Program-made: the position numbers and the translations under genes
The notes under the pieces: model-generated
Seen by the model: only the letters and a program-made list of their open reading frames with translations
Databases searched by the model: none
What the model was told of the DNA's origin: nothing
In this document: one piece after another, positions 1 through 6,922 of the stretch
Layout: each line of letters starts with the position of its first letter
Position numbering within the stretch: the first letter of the stretch is position 1
NCBI GenBank assembly: GCA_015163845.1
Contig: JAAOII010000202.1
Coordinates: forward strand, 1 to 12,658
DNA length: 12,658 nucleotides
From: Candidatus Portiera sp.
Lineage (GTDB): Bacteria; Pseudomonadota; Gammaproteobacteria; CBDBNL01; JAAOII01
Direction of reading: 5' to 3'

Positions 1-324
1 AGAATCACGCCAATTATCCAAGGACTCAACTTTCTCTGTAGACCCACTGCGTTTTGCCAAAGTTGCTGAATTAATATCCACGCAAAAACGGCACCAATTT
101 ATTTGCGATACCCTAACAGTTATTAGAGAACGTAATACAGGTTTGACTGGTGATTTACGTCTATCCAAGACCCCGTACAAGCAAGCAACCGCTATGAATA
201 ATTTAGGGACTCTACCCCATAACATCCCAGGTATAAGAACTTGACCATACTTTTTCTTTTGCCTAGAGAAGAAGGGCTTTACATACCATGGGTATTGATT
301 AGAAGATTTAGTATTTACACGCAT
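1..324 (-). CDS. Carboxymuconolactone decarboxylase / AhpD-like family protein (N-terminal part, cut by window edge)
   Basis: The minus strand is open from an ATG at 324-322 to the left edge (108 codons), so the C-terminus is missing. Residues about 11-56 hold an aromatic/basic start (YPWYVKPFF), then PKLFIAVACLYGVLDRR. Residues 66-90 hold the family's core, with SLITVRVSQINWC and the CRFC redox-type CxxC (C78, C81). The family includes AhpD peroxidases and decarboxylases that use a CxxCxxxH motif; here the position four residues after the second Cys is Asn (N85), so a true AhpD proton-relay activity is not assured. Substrate is unknown. The gene is divergent from parA, 47 bp away, with TATAAT 7 nt upstream of its ATG. 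The plus strand is also open over 2-244, but that frame has no recognisable family and is taken as a shadow. Family assignment rests on remembered family patterns, not a search. Confidence 0.8.
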   Translation of the reverse strand, partial: MRVNTKSSNQYPWYVKPFFSRQKKKYGQVLIPGMLWGRVPKLFIAVACLYGVLDRRKSPVKPVLRSLITVRVSQINWCRFCVDINSATLAKRSGSTEKVESLDNWRDS

Positions 325-331
325 AATACCT

Positions 332-363
332 ATTATAAAACATTATTAAGAATATACTATAAA
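332..363. promoter_or_regulatory. Interlocked divergent promoter pair (parA / CMD-family gene)
   Basis: On the minus strand TATAAT lies at 337-332, 7 nt before the ATG of the left-edge gene. On the plus strand TATAAA lies at 358-363, 8 nt before the parA ATG. The two hexamers are 20 bp apart, so the -35 region of each would fall on the -10 of the other. No good TTGACA-like -35 is visible in either direction. Predicted transcription starts lie within about 2 nt of each start codon. Neither gene has a clear Shine-Dalgarno sequence, although the 7-nt minus-strand gap contains AGG. Confidence 0.5.
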
Positions 364-371
364 ATATACCT

Positions 372-1172
372 ATGATATTAGCCAAGAAATCACGTAAATC
401 TTTAGCACACATAGTTGCTCTAACCAATCAAAAAGGTGGGGTTGCCAAGACGACCACCTGTGTAAATCTTGCCGCCAGTTTAAGTGCTGCCCGTAGGAAG
501 GTATTAGTTGTAGATCTGGATGCTCAGGCAAATGCTACTATGAGTAGTGGTATTGAACCAAATGATGTATCACCTAATACTTATGATGTTTTAGTTGGTA
601 AGAAGGACGCCCAGCAGGCCATAATCCGCCAGACCAAAGCCCTGTATGATTTGTTGCCATCTAGTCGCGATGTCACAGCTGCTGAAGTATTCTTGCAGAG
701 CAAAAAAGATAAGCACTTTTATCTGAAGAGGGCTTTACAACCTATTAGCCACTTATACGATTATATTTTCATAGATTGTCCCCCAGCATTAAACATTATG
801 ACAGTAAATGCCATGACTGCTGCCGATGGATTAATAGTGCCTGTACAATGCGAATACTTGGCATTGCGTGGGCTTGCTGATCTTAGGAATACAGTTGATG
901 GAATCCGCAATACAGTTAATCCCAAGTTAGAAATAGAGGGCTTGGTTAGAACTATGTTTGACAAACGTAACCGCTTGGCACGCGAGGTATCCAATCAGCT
1001 ATTGGAGGTCTTTTCCTCCAAGGTCTATAATGTGATTATTCCTCGCAATGTTCGTTTGGCGGAGGCACCAAGCTATGGTCTGCCTATCATAATCTATGAT
1101 GCTAAATCCAGCGGTTCCAAGACCTACTTGGCATTGGCTGGAGAGTTTATTCGCAGACATGAAGGCAAATGA
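372..1172 (+). CDS. parA: ParA chromosome-partition ATPase (Soj-type)
   Basis: A 266-residue MinD/ParA-type ATPase that acts with ParB on the nucleoid to segregate replicated origins. The deviant Walker A is KGGVAKTTT at residues 21-29 (signature Lys21, P-loop Lys26), with Ala where many homologues have Gly. The switch I/A' motif DLDAQAN is at 48-54 and Walker B IDCPPAL at 134-140. The C-terminal IPRNVRLAEAPSYGLPI stretch is typical of chromosomal ParA. The length fits the family. ATG at 372 is the first possible start because an in-frame TAA lies at 360-362. There is no Shine-Dalgarno sequence; TATAAA ends 8 nt before the ATG. The stop overlaps the parB start (ATGA), so the two are translationally coupled. 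The common neighbours mnmG/rsmG are not next to it. Confidence 0.96.
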   Translation: MILAKKSRKSLAHIVALTNQKGGVAKTTTCVNLAASLSAARRKVLVVDLDAQANATMSSGIEPNDVSPNTYDVLVGKKDAQQAIIRQTKALYDLLPSSRDVTAAEVFLQSKKDKHFYLKRALQPISHLYDYIFIDCPPALNIMTVNAMTAADGLIVPVQCEYLALRGLADLRNTVDGIRNTVNPKLEIEGLVRTMFDKRNRLAREVSNQLLEVFSSKVYNVIIPRNVRLAEAPSYGLPIIIYDAKSSGSKTYLALAGEFIRRHEGK

Positions 1173-2053
1173 GTACTAAAAACAAAGCACTAGGGAAGGA
1201 CTTAGCTGCCATATTGGGTCAAGATGTTGCCAGTGATAAGCGGGATCTCGTCAGAGATAATGTGATAGAACTTTCTCTGGACAAAATAATACCCAACCCA
1301 TCACAACCCCGCAAAACATTTAAACCAGAATCAATCCAAGAACTCGCTGTATCCATTAAAGAACAAGGTCTGATGCAGCCAATCATAGTTCGTCCACGCC
1401 AAGGCACAGTTGACGAGTATGAACTCATAGCTGGCGAGAGACGTTGGCGTGCTTCCATCAAAGCCGATTTGCATAATATCCCAGCCATAGTGAGAGATAT
1501 CACAGATGAAAGTTCAGCGGCTTTGGCATTGATAGAGAATATACAACGTGAAGACCTTAATGCTTATGAGCAGGCAGTTGCCATGGAAGAATTGCGTGCA
1601 CGTCATAATTATACTCAGCAGCAGCTCGCTGATATCTTGGGCAAATCCCGTGCCATGGTTGCTAATATGCTACGTTTACTTAAGTTAGAACAAGATGTCA
1701 AGGATTTCATGTTGGCTGGGAAACTGGACATAGGTCATGCTAAAGTTCTATTATCTCTTATGGGGCGTGATCAGGTTAGGGCAGCTGAGGAAGCAGTGAG
1801 AGAGGACTTGAGCGTTCGTGAAGTTGAGAAGCTAGTTCAAAACCTATTAAAGAAGCAAACAAAAAGACAAAGTGTGGCAGCCGATCCTAATATTACCTCT
1901 CTACAAAATGAGATCAGTGATAAACTTGGTGTTAGAGTCGTATTCAATCACAAGAAAAACGGCATGGGCAGAATGGTAATTCACTATCATTCAGCAGATG
2001 AATTAGATGGAGTTCTTAAGACCCTCCATCTTAAAAAGAATAGTTCTAAATAG
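1169..2053 (+). CDS. parB: ParB chromosome-partition CTPase / DNA-binding protein
   Basis: A 294-residue ParB/Spo0J-type protein that loads at parS as a CTP-dependent sliding clamp and stimulates ParA. The short N-terminal ParA-interacting segment (KALGKDLAAILG) is at 6-17. The CTP-binding domain has PNPSQPRKTF at 42-51 and the GERRWRA box at 89-95. ENIQREDLNAYEQA (123-136) leads into the helix-turn-helix at about 149-170 (TQQQLADILGKSRAMVANML). A basic linker follows at about 227-236, then the C-terminal dimerisation domain from about 245 (KLGVRVVF). It starts inside the parA stop (ATGA), with GAAGG at 1161-1165 as a plausible Shine-Dalgarno sequence, so it is the second gene of a parAB operon. 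No convincing parS site is visible in the window. Confidence 0.96.
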   Translation: MSTKNKALGKDLAAILGQDVASDKRDLVRDNVIELSLDKIIPNPSQPRKTFKPESIQELAVSIKEQGLMQPIIVRPRQGTVDEYELIAGERRWRASIKADLHNIPAIVRDITDESSAALALIENIQREDLNAYEQAVAMEELRARHNYTQQQLADILGKSRAMVANMLRLLKLEQDVKDFMLAGKLDIGHAKVLLSLMGRDQVRAAEEAVREDLSVREVEKLVQNLLKKQTKRQSVAADPNITSLQNEISDKLGVRVVFNHKKNGMGRMVIHYHSADELDGVLKTLHLKKNSSK

Positions 2054-2072
2054 TTTACATCTTAGATAACCG

Positions 2073-2096
2073 TGCATAATTGCATAATTGCATAAT
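2073..2096. repeat. Perfect tandem repeat TGCATAAT x3
   Basis: Three exact copies of the 8-bp unit TGCATAAT (2073-2080, 2081-2088, 2089-2096) fill the middle of the 61-bp gap between parB and mpl. Each copy contains CATAAT, a one-mismatch -10 hexamer. TTTACA at 2054-2059, just after the parB stop, could be a -35, but it is only 15 bp from the first CATAAT. The number of copies would set the spacing of any mpl promoter. No function is demonstrated. Confidence 0.85.
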
Positions 2097-2114
2097 ATTA
2101 GTTTTTAATAATCT

Positions 2115-3536
2115 ATGAAAATTTGTATCTTAGGGATTTGCGGAACTTTCATGGCAGGGATTGCCCTAATCTGTCGCGACATGGGATATCAAGTTGCAGG
2201 GATGGATCAAAATGTTTATCCACCAATGGACGACTTGCTTGACAAGGCCGGGATTGATATCATTAACGGCTATGCCGAACAGGATTTACCAACTGCTGAC
2301 ATATACTTGGTTGGCAATGCCATAAGACGAGGTATCCCGGCAATGGAACTTATTCTCAGAGAAAAACGCCCCTATGCATCAGCCCCCCAATGGCTTGTCG
2401 AAAATATACTTAGGCAACGCAAAGTCATTGCCGTTGCTGGCACCCACGGCAAAACCACAACCACCGCTTTATTGACAAAAATGTTTGTTGAGGATGGACG
2501 TGATGTGGGCTATTTGATAGCTGGTGTGGCAAAGGATTTTCCTTTACCAGCTCGTTTAGGTAGTGCGACAGAGTTCATCATTGAAGCAGATGAATATGAC
2601 ACAGCATTCTTTGATAAAAGATCCAAGTTTGTCCATTACCAACCGGATATATTGCTCATCAATAATTTAGAATATGACCATGCTGATATTTTCCCCGACC
2701 TGCAGGCAATAGAAACCCAGTTGCGCTACCTATTAAGGTCATTACCCTCCACCACTCAGATACTCTATCCTCATGACAATGAGTCCATATTAAGGTGTTT
2801 GAACCTAGAACCCCATAGCAATTACCAACAGATACTAGGGATCTCAGCCGCAGATGAGTTAGAGGCAGGGATAGAAACAAGCATAAAAACCTTGAAGAGC
2901 AGTGGAACAGAATCATCCAATATTAACAATTCCGCCACTTGGTCGGCAATAACTGATGACTCAAAAGTAATTATCAAGCGTGATGATAAAGTGGAAGCCG
3001 AACTAACTTGGAATTTAGCTGGACGGCATAATGCAATGAATTTACTATTTGCCTCATCTGCCGCAATTATTGGTGGGGTTTCATCTGATTCACTAACCAA
3101 AGCGGCGAGTGGGTTTCAAGGAGTGGCAAGGCGTTTAGAAAAGATTGGTGAGGTTCAAGGTGCAGAGGTTATCAGTGATTTTGCCCATCACCCCACTGCA
3201 ATAAAAGGGACAGTCAATGCAATAAGGCACAAACATAGCAATCTCAAATTGATTGCCATAGTGCAACTGGCTTCCAACTCCATGCGACTTGGCGTACATG
3301 GTAATAAACTCTTAGCAGCCACAGCCAATGCGGATGAGGTCTTCTGGTTTGCCCCTAATGAATTAAGCTGGGATGACCAATTACTCCAAGAATACACCAA
3401 CTCAGGTAGAGGCCTATACACCAATAGCCAAGACCTAGCCAGAGATTTACTTGCTATCACCTCCGCGGATAATATAATTCTAATAATGTCAAACGCTTCA
3501 TTAGCCGGATTACCCGAGGAACTGGGGCTCACATAA
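2115..3536 (+). CDS. mpl: UDP-N-acetylmuramate:L-alanyl-gamma-D-glutamyl-meso-diaminopimelate ligase (murein tripeptide ligase)
   Basis: A 473-residue cytoplasmic Mur-family ligase that joins recycled tripeptide to UDP-MurNAc with ATP, feeding cell-wall recycling. The N-terminal LGICGTFMAGIA (6-16) and DQNVYPPM (31-38) are characteristic of Mpl rather than MurC. The P-loop GTHGKTTTT is at 109-117, EADEYDTAFFDKRSKFVHY at 157-175 and NNLEYDHADIFPDL at 183-196. GRHNAMN is at 303-309 and the C-terminal DFAHHPTA at 355-362. Two normally strong C-terminal motifs are altered: the EPRSN box reads QLASN (384-388), and the glycine-rich MSNGGFGG segment reads MSNASLAG (458-465). A poorly conserved Ser/Lys-rich stretch lies at about 250-295. 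It is slightly longer than the E. coli enzyme. There is no Shine-Dalgarno sequence before the ATG. The function call is firm; full activity is less certain because of the altered motifs. Confidence 0.93.
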   Translation: MKICILGICGTFMAGIALICRDMGYQVAGMDQNVYPPMDDLLDKAGIDIINGYAEQDLPTADIYLVGNAIRRGIPAMELILREKRPYASAPQWLVENILRQRKVIAVAGTHGKTTTTALLTKMFVEDGRDVGYLIAGVAKDFPLPARLGSATEFIIEADEYDTAFFDKRSKFVHYQPDILLINNLEYDHADIFPDLQAIETQLRYLLRSLPSTTQILYPHDNESILRCLNLEPHSNYQQILGISAADELEAGIETSIKTLKSSGTESSNINNSATWSAITDDSKVIIKRDDKVEAELTWNLAGRHNAMNLLFASSAAIIGGVSSDSLTKAASGFQGVARRLEKIGEVQGAEVISDFAHHPTAIKGTVNAIRHKHSNLKLIAIVQLASNSMRLGVHGNKLLAATANADEVFWFAPNELSWDDQLLQEYTNSGRGLYTNSQDLARDLLAITSADNIILIMSNASLAGLPEELGLT

Positions 3537-3542
3537 AACATT

Positions 3543-3572
3543 TTTATATAATATTTGCCAATGTGGTATAAT
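3543..3572 (+). promoter_or_regulatory. Candidate sdh operon promoter, TATAAT 8 nt before the sdhC ATG
   Basis: A perfect TATAAT lies at 3567-3572, preceded by TGG, which makes an extended -10 (TGnTATAAT). TTTATA at 3543-3548 is a weak -35 (4 of 6 positions) with an 18-bp spacer. The predicted transcription start at about 3579 is 2 nt before the sdhC ATG. No Shine-Dalgarno sequence exists between promoter and gene, so the mRNA would be leaderless or nearly so. Confidence 0.6.
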
Positions 3573-3580
3573 ACTTAGTA

Positions 3581-3988
3581 ATGAGTAACTCGGAAAAAAC
3601 TGTAAACGGTAACCCTACAAGACCTGTATATTTAAGCTTGACGGACTTCAAGTTCCCAATAACAGCCATAGTATCAATATTTCATAGAGTTAGCGGAGTA
3701 TTCTTAGCAGTTGGACTAATTCCCGCCATAATCATGTGGCATACATCTTTACATAGTGCAACTGGCTTCCAAATTGTAATCACTTGGTTGGACATCCTAC
3801 CAGTGAAATTATCTGTATGGTTCTACTTAAGTTGTTTGTGGTTTCATGCTCTAGCTGGGATTAAGCATTTATTCATGGATTTGGGTTGGGGAGAACATCT
3901 ATCCACTGCTTCTAGATTATCTTGGGGAGCTATTATCGTGTCATTTTTGTTTTCTGGCGGACTGCTGTATCTATTAATATTTATATAA
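3581..3988 (+). CDS. sdhC: Succinate dehydrogenase cytochrome b556 subunit (SdhC)
   Basis: A 135-residue membrane anchor of complex II, with three predicted transmembrane helices at about 29-53, 76-98 and 110-134. RPVYLSL (14-20) and FPITAIVSIFHRVSG (25-39) are the conserved N-terminal quinone-site region; S32 and R36 are the likely equivalents of the quinone-contacting Ser and Arg. HALAGIKHLFMD (89-100) carries the expected axial haem b ligand His89 and the downstream conserved His96/Asp100. Length and order match gammaproteobacterial SdhC. It is the first gene of sdhCDAB. ATG at 3581 is the first usable start, as an in-frame TAA lies at 3569-3571. It lies 44 bp after mpl. Confidence 0.95.
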   Translation: MSNSEKTVNGNPTRPVYLSLTDFKFPITAIVSIFHRVSGVFLAVGLIPAIIMWHTSLHSATGFQIVITWLDILPVKLSVWFYLSCLWFHALAGIKHLFMDLGWGEHLSTASRLSWGAIIVSFLFSGGLLYLLIFI

Positions 3989-3989
3989 T
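3984..3989 (+). promoter_or_regulatory. TATAAT 8 nt before the sdhD ATG, overlapping the sdhC stop
   Basis: A perfect TATAAT at 3984-3989 contains the sdhC stop codon (TAA 3986-3988) and lies exactly 8 nt before the sdhD ATG. There is no Shine-Dalgarno sequence in the 9-bp gap. No convincing -35 is visible inside sdhC, so its role as an internal promoter is inferred only from the shared spacing with parA, sdhC and sucA. Confidence 0.35.
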
Positions 3990-3997
3990 ATTTCTTT

Positions 3998-4351
3998 ATG
4001 AGCTCAACTAATTTCACTCGCAATGGCTTAACTGATTGGTTAGTCCAGCGGTTATCGGCTGTTGTTCTACTTGGCTTTGTCCTTTATGTTGTTGGTTTTT
4101 ATGCATGGCATTCCTATCTAGCAATCACTATGACTTATGACTTATGGTATGGATATTTTTCATCATTGCCTATGAAGATTTTCACCTTGATTGCATTACT
4201 TGCACTCTTAGGACATTTATGGATTGGTATCTGGACGATTATTACCGACTATATAAAGCCATTAGTTTTAAGGTTATTGCTACAGTCACTACTATTATTG
4301 TTTGTATTGGCTATATTGATTTGGGTTGGCTTAATCGTTTTCAGTTTATAG
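3998..4351 (+). CDS. sdhD: Succinate dehydrogenase hydrophobic membrane anchor subunit (SdhD)
   Basis: A 117-residue second membrane anchor of complex II, with three predicted transmembrane helices at about 16-37, 57-82 and 92-116. [12 protein letters not shown] (13-24) and [16 protein letters not shown] (73-88) are diagnostic of gammaproteobacterial SdhD; His73 is at the expected haem-ligand position, and Asp84-Tyr85 contribute to the quinone site in E. coli. It begins 9 bp after sdhC. The stop TAG (4349-4351) lies inside the first unit of a 9-bp tandem repeat that fills the gap to sdhA. No Shine-Dalgarno sequence is visible; TATAAT lies 8 nt before the ATG. Confidence 0.95.
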   Translation: MSSTNFTRNGLTDWLVQRLSAVVLLGFVLYVVGFYAWHSYLAITMTYDLWYGYFSSLPMKIFTLIALLALLGHLWIGIWTIITDYIKPLVLRLLLQSLLLLFVLAILIWVGLIVFSL

Positions 4352-4382
4352 AAGTTATAGAAGTTATAGAAGTTATAGAATT
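4347..4382. repeat. Tandem repeat TATAGAAGT x3 plus one degenerate copy
   Basis: Units at 4347-4355, 4356-4364 and 4365-4373 are identical, and 4374-4382 is TATAGAATT. The array spans the sdhD stop codon and almost the whole sdhD-sdhA gap. Each unit begins TATAGA, a -10-like hexamer; the last TATAGA (4374-4379) is 7 nt before the sdhA ATG. The AGAAG in each unit could alternatively act as a weak ribosome-binding sequence. Read in the sdhA frame the array is open, giving an Ile-Glu-Val repeat, but this is upstream of the real start. Confidence 0.9.
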
Positions 4383-4386
4383 TATA

Positions 4387-6159
4387 ATGGGAAATATCCA
4401 CAAAGAACATTTTGATGCATTGATTATAGGCGGTGGTGGTTCAGGGCTACGCACTTCCTTGGAACTATCCAAATCAGGTCTCAAAACGGCAGTAATCAGC
4501 AAGGTCTATCCGACTCGCTCTCATACGGTTTCAGCTCAAGGTGGGATTACCTGTGCCATTGCCAGTGATGATCCAAATGATGATTGGCGTTGGCACATGT
4601 ATGATACAGTCAAAGGGTCTGACTATATCGGTGACCAAGATGCCATTGAATATATGTGTAGTGAAGGTCCTCAGACAGTATTTGAACTTGAACATATGGG
4701 CTTGCCTTTTTCACGCAATGAAAATGGCAGAATTTATCAACGTCCCTTCGGCGGACAGTCCAAGGACTATGGAAAAGGTGGCCAAGCCGCCCGCACTTGT
4801 GCAGCAGCTGATCGCACTGGTCATGCACTTCTACATACCCTATTCCAAAATAATATCAAACATGGCACAACCTTCCTCAACGAGTGGTTTGCTGTTGAAT
4901 TAGTTAAAGATGCTAAAGGAGGAATTGGTGGAGTCATAGCAATTTGTATTGAGACAGGACAGAGAGTTTTTATTAGAAGTCGAGCATTGGTTCTGGCAAC
5001 TGGTGGGGCTGGACGTATCTTTCAATCAACAACTAATGCTCACATTAATACTGGTGATGGAGTCGCCATGGCTTTAAGATCTGGTTATCCAGTTCAGGAC
5101 ATAGAAATGTGGCAGTTTCATCCAACAGGGATTTATGGAGCCGGTGTATTAGTAACTGAGGGCTGTCGTGGTGAGGGTGGCTACTTACTTAATGGCGATG
5201 GCGAGAGATTTATGGAACGTTATGCACCAAATGCTAAGGACCTAGCTGGCAGAGATGTAGTGGCACGTTCAATGATGATTGAGATAAATGAAGGTAGAGG
5301 AGTCGGCGATAAGAAAGATCATGTTTACCTAAAGCTTGATCATTTAGGGGCTGATACCCTTCAAAGTCGCTTACCTGGGATCATTGAATTATCAAAAACC
5401 TTTGCCCATGTTGACCCAGCAACTACCCCAGTCCCAGTTATTCCTACCTGCCACTATATGATGGGAGGTATTCCTACTAACATCCATGGACAGGCCTTGA
5501 CAGTTAATGGTGACAAGGACGAGATCATTCCAGGTCTCTATGCTGTTGGCGAAACTGCATGTGTTTCTGTGCATGGAGCAAATAGATTAGGAGGTAATTC
5601 ACTTCTGGACTTGGTTGTTTTTGGACGTTCTGCTGGGCAGTTTATATCCTCTTCATTGAATGCTAGTGATGGCGGAATCGATCCATCTAGTGATGATATT
5701 GACAAAGCATGTGAACGCTTAAGAAAATGGGATGATAGCAGTAGGGGAGAGCATCCTCATTCGCTACGTGCTGACCTGCAAGAAATTATGCAGAAGCATT
5801 TTGGGGTGTTTCGTCGTGGTGATGACATGGAAGAAGGCGTGACACGTCTCAATGACTTACGAGAAAGATTAGACAATGAGTGTTTTGTTGAAGATAAAAG
5901 TAAGGTCTTTAATACCGCATATTTGGAAGCATTAGAGTTAGACAATCTTTTTGAAGTGGCTCTTGCTACTGCCAAATCCGCTAACCAACGCACTGAAAGT
6001 CGTGGTGCTCATTCACGTGAGGATTTCCCAGAACGTGATGATGAAAAGTGGTTAGTTCACTCCATTTACTTCAACAATAAGCCCAAAATATCCAAGAGAA
6101 AGGTTAATATGAAGCCACGGACCATGGATACTTTCAAACCACAAATTCGCACCTACTAA
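4387..6159 (+). CDS. sdhA: Succinate dehydrogenase flavoprotein subunit (SdhA)
   Basis: A 590-residue catalytic flavoprotein of complex II; it oxidises succinate to fumarate on the cytoplasmic face. The Rossmann FAD motif [12 protein letters not shown] is at 11-22. SHTVSAQGG (45-53) carries the covalent-FAD His46. The active site includes FHPTG (His245), EGCRGEGG (258-265), AGRDVVAR (catalytic Arg289) and HYMMGG (His356). [11 protein letters not shown] and the C-terminal helical domain with [12 protein letters not shown] are also intact. The start is placed at ATG 4387, giving [12 protein letters not shown] and a length near the 588 of E. coli. The same frame is open upstream to 4144, but that stretch overlaps sdhD and includes the tandem repeat, so it is not taken as coding. 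There is no strong Shine-Dalgarno sequence. Confidence 0.97.
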   Translation: MGNIHKEHFDALIIGGGGSGLRTSLELSKSGLKTAVISKVYPTRSHTVSAQGGITCAIASDDPNDDWRWHMYDTVKGSDYIGDQDAIEYMCSEGPQTVFELEHMGLPFSRNENGRIYQRPFGGQSKDYGKGGQAARTCAAADRTGHALLHTLFQNNIKHGTTFLNEWFAVELVKDAKGGIGGVIAICIETGQRVFIRSRALVLATGGAGRIFQSTTNAHINTGDGVAMALRSGYPVQDIEMWQFHPTGIYGAGVLVTEGCRGEGGYLLNGDGERFMERYAPNAKDLAGRDVVARSMMIEINEGRGVGDKKDHVYLKLDHLGADTLQSRLPGIIELSKTFAHVDPATTPVPVIPTCHYMMGGIPTNIHGQALTVNGDKDEIIPGLYAVGETACVSVHGANRLGGNSLLDLVVFGRSAGQFISSSLNASDGGIDPSSDDIDKACERLRKWDDSSRGEHPHSLRADLQEIMQKHFGVFRRGDDMEEGVTRLNDLRERLDNECFVEDKSKVFNTAYLEALELDNLFEVALATAKSANQRTESRGAHSREDFPERDDEKWLVHSIYFNNKPKISKRKVNMKPRTMDTFKPQIRTY

Positions 6160-6185
6160 TATTAAACTATAAATAACAAGAGATT

Positions 6186-6896
6186 ATGCTACAAGTAGAA
6201 GTTTACAGGTATCAGCCAGAAGTTAATGCTAAGCCCTATATGGAGAAAGTGGAAATAGATATACCTAAAGATAAGGATATAATGGTTTTGGATGTCCTAC
6301 ATCTAGTTAAGGAACAGAAAATACCATCTTTGGCTTTTCGCCGCTCTTGTCGAGAAGGTGTATGTGGTTCGGATGGTATGAGTATTAATGGTAAGAATGC
6401 TCTGGCATGTACTACGCCTTTATCTCAAGCGGTTAAAAGCAACAAATTATCATTGCGTCCATTACCTGGTTTACCAGTAATTCGCGACTTAATAGTTGAT
6501 ATGGAACTTTTCTACAAACAATATGAGAAGGTAAAGCCATATCTAATAAATGACGAGCCGACTACAGGAACTGAAAGATTGCAGTCGCCTGAAGATCGCG
6601 AGAAGCTTGACGGTCTTTATGAGTGCATCCTTTGTGCCTGCTGTTCAACTTCTTGCCCATCCTTTTGGTGGAATCCTGATAAATTCGTGGGGCCTGCTGG
6701 ATTACTCCAATCCTATAGATTTTTAGCTGATAGTCGTGACACTGCTACCAAAGAACGTCTCAAGGATTTGGAAGATCCTTATAGTGTGTTTAGATGTCGT
6801 GGTATTATGAATTGTGTGGATGTATGCCCAAAAGGGCTTAACCCAACCAAAGCAATTGGTAATATCAAGAAGATGATGCTCGAGCAGAGTGCTTAA
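6186..6896 (+). CDS. sdhB: Succinate dehydrogenase iron-sulfur subunit (SdhB)
   Basis: A 236-residue electron-transfer subunit between the SdhA flavin and quinone at SdhCD. The 2Fe-2S site is in CREGVCGSDG...C, with Cys55, Cys60, Asp63 (as in E. coli) and Cys75. The 4Fe-4S ligands are Cys147, Cys150, Cys153 (CILCACC) and Cys214. The 3Fe-4S ligands are Cys157, Cys204 and Cys210 (CRGIMNCVDVCPKG region). All cluster ligands are present and the length is typical. It lies 26 bp after sdhA, with a weak purine-rich AAGAGA (6178-6183) right before the start and TATAAA further up at 6168-6173. It closes the sdhCDAB operon; no terminator hairpin follows. Confidence 0.97.
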   Translation: MLQVEVYRYQPEVNAKPYMEKVEIDIPKDKDIMVLDVLHLVKEQKIPSLAFRRSCREGVCGSDGMSINGKNALACTTPLSQAVKSNKLSLRPLPGLPVIRDLIVDMELFYKQYEKVKPYLINDEPTTGTERLQSPEDREKLDGLYECILCACCSTSCPSFWWNPDKFVGPAGLLQSYRFLADSRDTATKERLKDLEDPYSVFRCRGIMNCVDVCPKGLNPTKAIGNIKKMMLEQSA

Positions 6897-6910
6897 ACCC
6901 AATTCTAAAA

Positions 6911-6915
6911 AAGGA
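6911..6915 (+). promoter_or_regulatory. Shine-Dalgarno sequence of the bamE-like gene, deciding its start
   Basis: AAGGA at 6911-6915 is 7 nt before ATG 6923. An in-frame TTG at 6917 is only 1 nt after it and is too close, so ATG 6923 is chosen as the start. Confidence 0.75.
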
Positions 6916-6922
6916 CTTGAAC

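Noticed and set aside
2..244. An 80-codon open frame on the plus strand at the left edge, read as the end of a gene.
   Set aside because: The opposite strand is open for longer, has an ATG start and matches the CMD/AhpD pattern with CxxC, so the plus frame is a shadow.
4144..4386. An 81-residue N-terminal extension of SdhA in the same open frame.
   Set aside because: It overlaps sdhD out of frame, contains the tandem repeat and has no family similarity. ATG 4387 gives the normal SdhA length and N-terminus.
6013..6020. TCACGTGA as a parS site.
   Set aside because: Only the 8-bp palindromic core matches; the flanks needed for the 16-bp consensus do not, and it lies inside sdhA codons.
6917..6922. 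TTG start for the bamE-like lipoprotein.
   Set aside because: It is 1 nt from the Shine-Dalgarno sequence, while ATG 6923 is at a normal 7-nt distance and gives a standard signal peptide.
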